A stretch of DNA of 10,592 nt from Methanobacteriota archaeon (lineage in GTDB: Archaea; Thermoplasmatota; Poseidoniia; MGIII; CG-Epi1): contig JAAZXP010000003.1 of assembly GCA_014240055.1 (NCBI GenBank), positions 1 through 10,592 of the forward strand, read 5' to 3'. Under the pieces are notes generated by a model. It saw only the letters and a program-made list of their open reading frames with translations, did no database searches and was not told the origin of the DNA. The position numbers and the translations under genes were made by a program. Shown one piece after another: positions 1 to 6,583 of the stretch (the first letter of the stretch is position 1; each line of letters opens with the position of its first letter).

Positions 1-1
1 A

Positions 2-112
2 CATTTAGTTTCATCAGTAGTTAGTGAAAGATATGGATCTGATACAGTAGGCAATACAGTTATTGGAACGGCCTTAGGGATCTATATGGTTGCAAGCCCG
101 TTCTTATGGTAA
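2..112 (+). CDS. C-terminal end of a probable membrane transporter (5' truncated by window edge)
   Basis: An open frame runs from the window edge to a TAA at 110-112 and gives the last 36 residues of a protein. The tail is hydrophobic (G-T-A-L-G-I-Y-M-V-A-S-P-F-L-W) and follows a polar stretch containing S-E-R-Y-G-S-D-T. This order, a short polar loop with YG-D and then a final membrane segment ending in a Pro-aromatic tail, resembles the last helix of AEC-type (auxin efflux carrier/malate permease) transporters, but 36 residues are too few to be sure. Its stop overlaps the ATG of the next gene by 7 nt (ATGGTAA), the kind of coupling expected for co-transcribed genes. That overlap is the main support that this is a real gene end. 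Confidence 0.5.
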   Translation, partial: HLVSSVVSERYGSDTVGNTVIGTALGIYMVASPFLW

Positions 113-1041
113 AATTAGAAGGTTTACACGTAGTAACTGGAGCATTTGGTTACACTGGACGTTGGATCGCTCATCATCTTCTAAAACAAGGAGCGCAGGT
201 TCGAACACTTACAAATTCAATTGGCCGAGATGATCCTTTTAATGGAAAAGTAGAAGTTCATAGATATGATTTTGACAATAGAAAGAAATTAGTTGAATCT
301 CTAAAGGGCGTTTCTGTACTTTACAATACCTATTGGGTAAGATACACAGTAGAAGGACAAGGTTTTGCGCATGCCTTAGCAGTAAAAAATAGTAAAAAAT
401 TATTTCTGGCTGCCAAAGAAGCTGGCGTTGGAAAAATAGTCCATATTAGTGTAGCCAATCCAGACAAAGCCCCTGGTTGGGCATATTTTAGAGGAAAGAT
501 AATAGTTGAAGATTTCCTAAAAAAAACAGGAGTACCCTATTCAATAATCAGACCAACACTTCTCTACGGCCGCCGGCAAGATGTTTTGGTAAACAACATC
601 ACTTGGATGTTACGCAGGTTTCCTTTGTTCGGAATGTTTGGAGATGGCAAATATCCAGTTCAACCAATATATGTTGACGATGTTGCTAAAATAGCTATAG
701 ATCAAGGCCAATTAACTGAAAATGCATTAGTAGACGCTACAGGACCTGATATCTTTGAATACAAAGAATTTCTTGATATCTTAAGTAAAGGGATGGGTCG
801 AAAAAACATATATATTCCAATTCCAGATTGGCTTACATTAATGGTGGGCCAATTCATGGGCCTTCTTCTACAAGACATCGTGATAACAGAAGCTGAAATA
901 AGGGGCCTTAAACAAGGATTAATGGCGTCTTCTGAAGAACCCTTGGGAACAACATCATTTGAAGAATGGGCAAAAGATAATGGAGAAAATCTAGGGAGGC
1001 ATTATCGGAATGACATTAAGACAAGAAAATATGTAAAGTAA
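106..1041 (+). CDS. NAD(P)-binding atypical SDR / NmrA-NDUFA9-like sugar-epimerase-fold protein
   Basis: This 311-aa protein has an N-terminal Rossmann fold. The dinucleotide-binding motif TGAFGYTG lies at residues 11-18, right after the first beta strand. A YxxxK pair (Y127, K131, in YFRGK) stands where the extended-SDR catalytic pair is expected. IRPTLLYG (148-155) and PIYVDDVA (187-194) are typical of NAD-dependent epimerase/dehydratase and complex-I NDUFA9-like proteins. A preceding Ser (S115, in HISVA) could complete a catalytic triad. The C-terminal part is divergent and includes a hydrophobic stretch around 242-260. The substrate cannot be told from sequence; sugar-nucleotide or quinone-linked redox roles are both possible. 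The ATG at 106 overlaps the upstream stop and has no clear Shine-Dalgarno, so translation is probably coupled. The next gene starts 33 nt downstream. Confidence 0.85.
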   Translation: MVKLEGLHVVTGAFGYTGRWIAHHLLKQGAQVRTLTNSIGRDDPFNGKVEVHRYDFDNRKKLVESLKGVSVLYNTYWVRYTVEGQGFAHALAVKNSKKLFLAAKEAGVGKIVHISVANPDKAPGWAYFRGKIIVEDFLKKTGVPYSIIRPTLLYGRRQDVLVNNITWMLRRFPLFGMFGDGKYPVQPIYVDDVAKIAIDQGQLTENALVDATGPDIFEYKEFLDILSKGMGRKNIYIPIPDWLTLMVGQFMGLLLQDIVITEAEIRGLKQGLMASSEEPLGTTSFEEWAKDNGENLGRHYRNDIKTRKYVK

Positions 1042-1074
1042 CTATTATAACTCTATACAAAAGTCAATAATATA

Positions 1075-1944
1075 ATGAAAATAGGTTATCCTTGTGTAAA
1101 TTGGAGTATAGGTTGTACTAGCAATAAAAAGTTTAGAATTAAGAGCTTTAGTGAGGAAAAATTTAACAGCACGGTAAAAAACAATCTCGAATGCTTGGAT
1201 AAAATAGTAGACTATAATATCGAACATAATCTTCTTTTCTTGAGAATCTCGTCTGAAACAATCCCCTTTGCTTCTCATGACATTTGTAAAATAGATTGGC
1301 AAAATAATTTCAAAAAAGAGTTAGAACAGATTGGTAAAAAATTAAAACAAAATAATTTCAGAGTTTCTATGCATCCTGGCCAATTTACGGTAATTAATTC
1401 ACCTAACGAAGAAGTCGTAAGAAAAAGTATTTCGGAATTGCAATACCATTCCGATTTCTTGAACTTACTTCAAGTTGATAATACTGCAAAAATACAAATC
1501 CATGTCGGAGGAGTCTATGGAAACAAGGATGCCGCAATCGAACGCTTTATCAAAGTATACAATTCAACACCTAAAGAAATCAAAGATAGATTAGCTATAG
1601 AAAATGATGATAAACATTATTCAGTAGATGATTGTATGATTATCTTTAATAAAACGGAAATACCAATAATACTAGATAATTTCCATTTAGAGTGCCTCAA
1701 TAATGGAGAATCTCTGTTGGAAGCTTATAATTTAATAGAAAATACCTGGGGCAAAGATCACGGCGTTCCTATGTTGGATTATAGCAGCCAACAACCATCT
1801 GCAAGAATTGGCAAACATGCAGATCATATAGATATTCAACATTTCAAAGAATTTATGAAGATTATGAAGGGTAAAGACGCAGATATCATATTCGAAATTA
1901 AAGATAAAGAAAGAAGTGTTTTAGAAGCTAAAAAGTATTTATAA
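1075..1944 (+). CDS. uvsE: UV DNA damage endonuclease UvdE/UvsE
   Basis: This 289-aa protein is a full-length UVDE-family TIM-barrel endonuclease. The family nicks DNA immediately 5' of UV photoproducts (cyclobutane dimers and 6-4 products) and of some other lesions, starting an excision pathway independent of UvrABC and photolyase. The metal-site residues are recognisable in order: N9, H68, H100 (in HPGQF), H143 (in HVGGVYG), E176 (in ENDDK), D201 and H204 (in DNFHLE), K227-x-H229, H248 (in GKHADH) and E274 (in FEIKD). K227 sits where the Thermus enzyme has its carboxylated lysine. The damage-probing pair after H100 reads Q103-F104; the Thermus enzyme has Q-Y. The ATG at 1075 begins the family-typical start MKIGYPCVN. 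The gene looks more A+T-rich than its neighbours: hand counts of four 60-base rows give about 29% G+C, against about 35% (SDR gene) and 44% (aldolase gene) in three rows each. Confidence 0.94.
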   Translation: MKIGYPCVNWSIGCTSNKKFRIKSFSEEKFNSTVKNNLECLDKIVDYNIEHNLLFLRISSETIPFASHDICKIDWQNNFKKELEQIGKKLKQNNFRVSMHPGQFTVINSPNEEVVRKSISELQYHSDFLNLLQVDNTAKIQIHVGGVYGNKDAAIERFIKVYNSTPKEIKDRLAIENDDKHYSVDDCMIIFNKTEIPIILDNFHLECLNNGESLLEAYNLIENTWGKDHGVPMLDYSSQQPSARIGKHADHIDIQHFKEFMKIMKGKDADIIFEIKDKERSVLEAKKYL

Positions 1945-1955
1945 TATCTACATAG

Positions 1956-1960
1956 AAGGT
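1956..1960 (+). promoter_or_regulatory. Shine-Dalgarno for the threonine aldolase GTG start
   Basis: AAGGT lies 5 nt before the GTG at 1966, in the 21-nt gap after uvsE. No ATG lies nearby in frame, and the residues after the GTG (IDLRSDTVT) are the normal N-terminus of threonine aldolases. The ribosome site and the protein start therefore agree on GTG. Confidence 0.6.
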
Positions 1961-1965
1961 AAGTT

Positions 1966-2997
1966 GTGATAGACCTTCGTAGTGATACAGTTACAAAGCC
2001 AACAGAAGGCATGAGGAAAGCAATGTCTGAGGCTGTTGTTGGAGATGATGTTTTGGGAGATGATCCAACAGTAATAGAATTACAAAATAAAGTAGCTTCC
2101 ATGCTTGGTAAAGAGAATGGACTTTTCGTCCCATCCGGTACAATGTCCAATATTATTGCAACTAGAACACACACTTCTCCTGGCGATGAAATAATTACAG
2201 AATACAAAAGCCACATTTACAAATATGAAGGTGGAGCATTTGCAGCCCTATCAGGTTGTTCAGTAGCTTTAGTTCATGGAAAAGATGGATTAATGAATCC
2301 TGAAGATGTTTCTAATGCCATAAGGAAATCAGAAGGAAGTTTGTCTCATTACCCAAATGGTAGTCTCGTTTGTGTTGAAAATACGGCTCAAGGAGGAGGC
2401 GGAACCGTTTATTCACAAGAATCTTTAGATGAGATTTGCAAAATTGCTAAACAGAAAGATTGTAAATTACATTTGGACGGCGCTCGTTTATTTCATGCAT
2501 CTACTGCAAGTGGAACGTCATTATCTCGGATGGTTCGCGATTTTGATACAGTTTCAATTTGCTTGTCTAAAGGATTGGGTTCGCCAGTTGGTTCTGTATT
2601 AGTTGGATCTAAGAAAACATTAGAGCAAGCACATCGCTGGAGAAAGATGTTTGGAGGGGGCATGAGACAAGCTGGAATCATCGCTGCAGCAGGCCTCTAT
2701 GCTCTCGAGAACAATGTAGATAGATTACATGAGGATCACAGGAGAGCAAGGCAATTTGGCGAAGCATTGGACAGCATGCCTAATTTTTCAGTTAATTTAG
2801 AAACAGTTCAGTCTAATATCGTTTTCATTGGAGTTGGAGAGGGAAACGCTAAAATGATGATTGAAAAACTGTCAAAATATGGTATTGACATATTAGACAT
2901 AGATGATTCAACAATTCGCGCAGTATTCCATCTTCATATTACAGATAAGGATTTAGAGGCAGCCATAGAAGTATTCACTAAAATAAGAACAGAATAA
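1966..2997 (+). CDS. ltaE: Low-specificity L-threonine aldolase (PLP-dependent)
   Basis: This 343-aa fold-type I PLP enzyme cleaves L-threonine/L-allo-threonine to glycine and acetaldehyde, and can act on other beta-hydroxy amino acids. Landmarks are the N-terminal DLRSDTVT (3-10), the phosphate-binding SGTM (57-60), H83 that would stack on the PLP ring, D171-G-A-R174 (pyridine-nitrogen Asp and carboxylate-binding Arg), K202 in SICLSKGLGSPVGS as the Schiff-base lysine, and a late substrate-carboxylate Arg (R318, in TIRAVFHLH). Length and motif order are normal, so the enzyme should be active. It starts with GTG. It is the last gene of the plus-strand run, and its 3' end overlaps the end of the opposing membrane-protein gene by 20 bp. 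A glycine-producing role would suit a cell that also makes glycyl-tRNA nearby, but the two genes are on opposite strands and no link is shown. Confidence 0.94.
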   Translation: MIDLRSDTVTKPTEGMRKAMSEAVVGDDVLGDDPTVIELQNKVASMLGKENGLFVPSGTMSNIIATRTHTSPGDEIITEYKSHIYKYEGGAFAALSGCSVALVHGKDGLMNPEDVSNAIRKSEGSLSHYPNGSLVCVENTAQGGGGTVYSQESLDEICKIAKQKDCKLHLDGARLFHASTASGTSLSRMVRDFDTVSICLSKGLGSPVGSVLVGSKKTLEQAHRWRKMFGGGMRQAGIIAAAGLYALENNVDRLHEDHRRARQFGEALDSMPNFSVNLETVQSNIVFIGVGEGNAKMMIEKLSKYGIDILDIDDSTIRAVFHLHITDKDLEAAIEVFTKIRTE

Positions 2998-3643
2998 GTG
3001 TTAATAATAGATATATTAATAGAAAAGCAAATAGATACAATAAGCTTTTCCTATACAACCTTATATCCTTCGAAAAGATTAAAGGAAAGATTGCTAAACT
3101 TACCATCCCAAATGGAAGTGCAGAACCAGTGCCAATTACTGCCGAGAACAATAATAGTAATGATAACATCCTATAATACCATCTAGCTAGAACTCTTCCA
3201 TCATCCATCAAAAAGAAATAGAAGGATACTATATTTATTGTGAGTAAAAGGCAATAAAATAGAAATTCATAAATATCTGAACCAGAAAATAAGATTCCTA
3301 GACCAGCAAGAAAAAGCACGATCAGAAAAAACAGAGTATAGGCGAAAATAATGGCGTAAGCTTTTATTTTATCGAAAGGGCCCATGTTATTTTCTACAAT
3401 TTCTTCATAAATTTCGTTTTCAATATTCTCTGATGAGGTCTCTTGTATTTCTTTTTGAATGCCTCGGGGTTTTGCACTACTTACACCACTAATTGTACCT
3501 TTGAGATGACTAACATTCCAATCCTGAGGTTTCTTGGAGGCTGGCTTAGGAGTAGCAAAAAAGATAGTTAATGTAACAAGGGCAATAGCTATCAAAATAA
3601 TCCAAAAAAAAGCTTCGAAAGTATAATTTGAATCTAGAAACAT
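2978..3643 (-). CDS. Polytopic membrane protein with the same N-terminal module as the pentapeptide protein
   Basis: This protein is 221 aa when started at the ATG at 3641-3643; a longer frame reaches back to 3667 inside the upstream gene. I prefer the shorter start because it gives MFLDSNYTFEAFFWI, which aligns end to end with the neighbour's MFLSTGYTLEAFFWI and leaves a 4-nt gap after the neighbour's TAA. Segments: TM1 about 11-30 ending in FFATPKP; a charged, partly acidic linker 35-92 (IENEIYEEIVENN); then hydrophobic segments about 95-119, 124-145, 157-190 (one or two passes) and 198-221, ending at the extreme C-terminus. No catalytic motif is visible and I do not recognise a family. The first 37 residues match the neighbour at about 22 positions, and both have a K-A-Y motif at the start of TM2. 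This points to duplication of a head module and a shared location or partner. The 3' end overlaps the end of ltaE by 20 bp. Confidence 0.75.
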   Translation of the reverse strand: MFLDSNYTFEAFFWIILIAIALVTLTIFFATPKPASKKPQDWNVSHLKGTISGVSSAKPRGIQKEIQETSSENIENEIYEEIVENNMGPFDKIKAYAIIFAYTLFFLIVLFLAGLGILFSGSDIYEFLFYCLLLTINIVSFYFFLMDDGRVLARWYYRMLSLLLLFSAVIGTGSALPFGMVSLAIFPLIFSKDIRLYRKSLLYLFAFLLIYLLLTLILFLF

Positions 3644-3647
3644 ACTT

Positions 3648-5927
3648 TTAGCTCTGATTCTCGTCATATGCTATGAGATCAGTCCAGATGGTCTGGTACC
3701 AATAAGTATCTGTGAAATCAGTATTGATTATAATGGCGCCAGTAAAATCAGAATAGTGGAGATTTGCACCAGTTAGGTTTGCACCAGTTAGGTTTGCACC
3801 AGTTAGGTTTGCTAATTCAAGGTCAACACCAGTTAGGGTCGCATCAGTTAGATTAATACGAACAAGAGATGAATTGAAGAAATTAGCATTAGAGAAGTTA
3901 ACACCAAATAAATTTGCTTCAGTTAAATTGGCCTCATAAAAATTGATAATAGAATCTTGAATATCGACACCTTTCAATATTGCTCTAGATAAATCAGCTC
4001 CATTAAAATTGACTTCATACAAGGATGCACCCGTTAAATCCGCACCTATAAATTCTGCATTTTTCATATAAGCTCCATCTAAAATGGCACCGTTTAATTT
4101 TACTTCATTTAGGACTGCCCCGTATAGATATGAATTAGTTAGATTTACATTAGTCAAATCTGCATTAGTAAGTTTAATTCCTGTAAGATACGCATTTGTA
4201 ACATCTGCATTTACTAATTTTGTATTTTCCATATTAGCTTCAAACAAGTTTGCGCCGATTAGTGTTGCATTAGACAAATCAGCACCAGTTAATATTGCAT
4301 AATGGAAATCAACTTCTTTTAGATTCGTATATCGGAAATCAGCGTCCGTTAAATCAGTAGTATACAACATTGCATCAGTTAAGTCAGAATATTGGAAGTT
4401 TGCTTCAGTTGCATCTGAATATCTTAGATCAGCATCGGTCAAATTAGTGTGCGTCAAATTAGTATTAACTAGAGTAGTTCCGACTATAGAAGCATCATTT
4501 AATCGAGCATAATTTAGAGAAGCTTCAGTTAAATCAGCATAATTAAGGTTTGAATTTGTTAGATTTGCATATCTTAAATCGGCCTTAGGTCCAAGTAGAA
4601 ATCCTGAGCTAAGGGTCCAAGTTGATGGCAATTCTTCAGCCATTCCTTTGATTCCGCCCGATTTTACTTGAGTCAATTCAGCATCAGTAAATATGGCATG
4701 ATTGATATTTATGCCCTTGAGATTTGCATAGGAAAGGTCAGAATTTGTTAGTTTAGCATACCACATTTCAGAATTTGTTAGGTTTGCATATTTTAGATTA
4801 GCATTTGTCAAATCAGCCCCGTTTAGGTTCGAATTTGTTAAATTTGCAAATGAAAGGGAAGCATAAGGTCCAACTAAGTGTCCAGATGTAAAAATCCAAG
4901 GAGAGAGAAGGCCCACAGGTTCTCCTAATATCTCTCCAGATCTCACTCCTTTTAGAATTACATTAGTTAAATTAGTAGAAGAGAGATTTGTATTTTGAAG
5001 GTTAGCGCCTTGTAGATTCGCATTTTTCAAATTAGCCTTTTCTAAATTGGCATATCCCAAATCAGCATAATTCAATTTAGCACTATTCAAATTAGAATTT
5101 TGAAGAAGACTTCCATTTAATTTCGAATCACTTAAATCAGAATAGGTCAAATCTAAACCGACCAATTGAGCCTTATTTAGGTTGGAAAAGCGTAGATTAG
5201 TACCTGTTAAATTTGCATAATTTAAATTTACATTCCTTGCTTCAGTATTCCATAGGTCAGCTTCAGTTAAATTTGCATATGCAAGTATTGTATTCGTTAG
5301 GTTAGTCTCTTGAAGGTTGGCATAGCTAAAATCGATCCCAGTAAGATTTAATCCAGACATATTGTAGTTAGTAAAATTCCCATAAGAACAAAATCCGTAC
5401 GGCACTAATTTACAAGCAACTAAGGGATCAGTTCCATTTTCTATTTCAGCACCATCGATGATTCCATCATCATCAGTATCATTGTCTAATGGATTTGTAT
5501 AAGGGAATAGATTTACCTCTTCAGCATCAGTAAGCCCATCATCATCTGAATCTGGTTTCAAGGGATCCGTTCCCAGTTCATACTCTTCACCATCACTTAG
5601 GCCGTCCTCATCTAAGTCATTAAACAAATTAAAAGTAGATTGCATAAAGACTGAACCAAGAACTACCAAAACAGTCATTATTGCAAAAAGGTAGGCTTTA
5701 CGAGTTCTCCTTACAAGTTTCCTATCTTCATCTATATCCTCATCATTTTCTTTTTCATTTTCTATTTCGGGACTTTTTTCTTTAATGTGATGTTTAACTT
5801 TAAAATCAGTAAGAATTTTTGGTTCGGGGCGCGGCGTTGCAAAAAAAACAGTAATTGAGACTAAAATAAGGGAAAGAAGCATAATCCAGAAAAAAGCTTC
5901 CAAAGTATAGCCCGTAGATAGAAACAT
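3648..5927 (-). CDS. Membrane-anchored surface protein with TSP3-like calcium repeats and a long pentapeptide-repeat domain
   Basis: This 759-aa protein has TM1 (11-30, ending FFATPRP), a charged linker (35-76), TM2 (about 77-95), three Asp-rich calcium-binding repeats (about 103-168; DLDEDGLSDGEE, DSDDDGLTDAEE, DTDDDGIIDGAE, alternating with TDPL/TNPL), and then about 550 residues of A(N/D)L-type pentapeptide repeats (about 183-735). The repeats predict a right-handed quadrilateral beta-helix. Two non-repeat inserts of about 28 residues, ending GHLVGP and GFLLGP, interrupt it. Lys/Arg clusters after TM1 and before TM2 put the linker in the cytoplasm, so the calcium and pentapeptide parts should lie outside. 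The ATG at 5925-5927 is chosen over the adjacent in-frame TTG (5928-5930): it matches the paralogue's MFL start and stands 5 nt from a GGAG. Function is unknown; adhesion, scaffolding or surface-layer association would be guesses. Pentapeptide proteins that mimic DNA (Qnr/MfpA) are cytoplasmic and shorter, so that role is unlikely. Confidence 0.88.
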   Translation of the reverse strand: MFLSTGYTLEAFFWIMLLSLILVSITVFFATPRPEPKILTDFKVKHHIKEKSPEIENEKENDEDIDEDRKLVRRTRKAYLFAIMTVLVVLGSVFMQSTFNLFNDLDEDGLSDGEEYELGTDPLKPDSDDDGLTDAEEVNLFPYTNPLDNDTDDDGIIDGAEIENGTDPLVACKLVPYGFCSYGNFTNYNMSGLNLTGIDFSYANLQETNLTNTILAYANLTEADLWNTEARNVNLNYANLTGTNLRFSNLNKAQLVGLDLTYSDLSDSKLNGSLLQNSNLNSAKLNYADLGYANLEKANLKNANLQGANLQNTNLSSTNLTNVILKGVRSGEILGEPVGLLSPWIFTSGHLVGPYASLSFANLTNSNLNGADLTNANLKYANLTNSEMWYAKLTNSDLSYANLKGININHAIFTDAELTQVKSGGIKGMAEELPSTWTLSSGFLLGPKADLRYANLTNSNLNYADLTEASLNYARLNDASIVGTTLVNTNLTHTNLTDADLRYSDATEANFQYSDLTDAMLYTTDLTDADFRYTNLKEVDFHYAILTGADLSNATLIGANLFEANMENTKLVNADVTNAYLTGIKLTNADLTNVNLTNSYLYGAVLNEVKLNGAILDGAYMKNAEFIGADLTGASLYEVNFNGADLSRAILKGVDIQDSIINFYEANLTEANLFGVNFSNANFFNSSLVRINLTDATLTGVDLELANLTGANLTGANLTGANLHYSDFTGAIIINTDFTDTYWYQTIWTDLIAYDENQS
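3766..3810. repeat. Three perfect tandem copies of a 15-bp unit inside the pentapeptide domain
   Basis: The unit gcaccagttaggttt occurs three times head to tail (3766-3780, 3781-3795, 3796-3810). Each copy encodes one pentapeptide turn on the minus strand (TGANL, read as A-N-L-T-G). Other repeats in the protein vary at many bases, so exact identity here marks the newest part of the array, most simply from slippage or unequal crossing-over. One unit adds exactly one pentapeptide and keeps the frame. Confidence 0.92.
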
Positions 5928-5932
5928 CAATA

Positions 5933-5936
5933 CTCC
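5933..5936 (-). promoter_or_regulatory. Shine-Dalgarno deciding the start of the pentapeptide protein
   Basis: On the minus strand GGAG (5936 to 5933) lies 5 nt before the ATG at 5927 but only 2 nt before the in-frame TTG at 5930. The spacing favours the ATG, in agreement with the MFL start of the adjacent paralogue. Confidence 0.55.
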
Positions 5937-5961
5937 AAAGTCCTCTACTTTTTAAACTTCC

Positions 5962-6071
5962 CTAATTTTTCCTCAATTTCTGTAAATCTCCAGAAAAGCC
6001 TAGGGCGCCAATAATTAGTAGAAATTGTACGGACAAGCGGACGAGGTGGCCCTGAGTTGTTAATCTAGTTC
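5962..6071 (-). pseudogene. Duplicated 3' fragment of the DoxX-like gene (no start)
   Basis: This stretch repeats the end of the DoxX-like gene at 6583-6692. Read on the minus strand from codon 6069 it gives 35 residues, from T-R-L-T-T-Q-G-H to L-R-K-N, identical to the intact gene's C-terminus, and then TAG at 5964-5962. It has no start codon or upstream part of its own. All base differences from the intact copy (5965, 5971, 5998, 6013, 6046, plus the TAG/TAA stop) are synonymous. The fragment supplies the stop codon of the zinc-ribbon gene in another frame (6067-6065). It explains most of the 137-nt gap between that gene and the pentapeptide gene; the remaining 34 nt hold the pentapeptide gene's Shine-Dalgarno and nothing else I can support. 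Confidence 0.88.
5963..6071. repeat. Direct repeat, copy A (109 bp, pairs with 6584-6692)
   Basis: Copy A matches copy B at a constant offset of 621 bp, with 5 mismatches in 109 positions by hand alignment. The match ends sharply on both sides: after 6071 the sequence is ttagaa, whereas copy B continues cattat. Together the repeats bracket the zinc-ribbon gene exactly. Confidence 0.95.
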
Positions 6072-6583
6072 TTAGAAACCCATGATTTAGTAATGGCCAT
6101 TCCGAGCAAAGCAAACATTATGCTAAAAAATACACTCATTCCAGCTAGAACGTTCCAGGCATCTTCATTTTTCCAATCTCCGTAGAATAGATGATATCCA
6201 AGTAAAAAAGGAACAATTAAAGCTACTAATCCAAAAAGACGGAATAAACATATAATTGAAACAGATAAACCATAGATAATCATAATAACTGAATATCCAA
6301 GAAAAGCAACCCATGGTTCAGGTTTATAATTTAAAAAATCTTTTGCATCTATCATCTTTTTGTTGTATTCTGCCAATCCGCAACCGGAACACATCCATGT
6401 GAAGCCTACTGAACCTTGACCCTTAATCATCTCCCCAACATCTTCCCATTTTTGTATTTCTCCACAATCGGGACACTTTCTTCCACATGTTGGACAGACC
6501 AGAATCATTACATTTTTCTTAGAATCATCGTAGACGCTGCCTTCTTGTTTGGACTGTCGACTACCACATATTTCACATTTCAT
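6065..6583 (-). CDS. Small membrane protein with N-terminal zinc ribbons
   Basis: This 172-aa protein carries eight cysteines as four CxxC pairs: C3/C6, C30/C33, C37/C40 and C65/C68. They are placed to form two zinc-ribbon-like sites in the first 70 residues. Hydrophobic segments follow at about 91-113, 116-134 and 143-165, and the tail is short and basic (KSWVSKN). The zinc part would lie in the cytoplasm if the usual N-in topology holds; no enzyme motif is seen. Its ATG overlaps the stop of the DoxX-like gene by one base (TAATG), so translation is probably coupled. The last sense codon and the TAG lie inside the duplicated DoxX fragment, so the present C-terminus was set at the repeat junction and may differ from the ancestral one. 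I do not recognise a named family; zinc-ribbon plus TM proteins of this kind are common and mostly uncharacterised. Confidence 0.82.
   Translation of the reverse strand: MKCEICGSRQSKQEGSVYDDSKKNVMILVCPTCGRKCPDCGEIQKWEDVGEMIKGQGSVGFTWMCSGCGLAEYNKKMIDAKDFLNYKPEPWVAFLGYSVIMIIYGLSVSIICLFRLFGLVALIVPFLLGYHLFYGDWKNEDAWNVLAGMSVFFSIMFALLGMAITKSWVSKN

Noticed and set aside
1045..1302. 85-aa minus-strand open frame over the start of uvsE
   Set aside because: It lies antisense to a well-conserved gene, has no family features and reflects A+T-rich codons read backwards.
3641..3667. Longer version of the 221-aa membrane protein starting at 3667 inside the pentapeptide gene
   Set aside because: The extra residues (MTRIRAKS) have no match in the paralogue, whose MFL start aligns with the ATG at 3643; the shorter start also leaves a normal 4-nt gap.
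4084..4302. 72-aa plus-strand open frame inside the pentapeptide gene
   Set aside because: It is a shadow of the 15-bp periodic repeats on the other strand, which lack stops in several frames.
3722..5381. Pentapeptide protein as a Qnr/MfpA-like gyrase-protecting DNA mimic
   Set aside because: Those proteins are about 200 aa and cytoplasmic; this one is much longer, has two TM segments and calcium repeats, and is predicted outside the cell.
5949..5956. TTTAAAAA on the minus strand as a TATA box for the pentapeptide gene, with a purine-rich BRE-like stretch before it
   Set aside because: It would place the transcription start at or just before the ATG, yet that gene has a Shine-Dalgarno needing a leader; in DNA this A+T-rich the match is weak.
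5962..6071. A separate small gene in the gap after the zinc-ribbon gene
   Set aside because: The reading frame is only the duplicated DoxX 3' end with no start codon or ribosome site.
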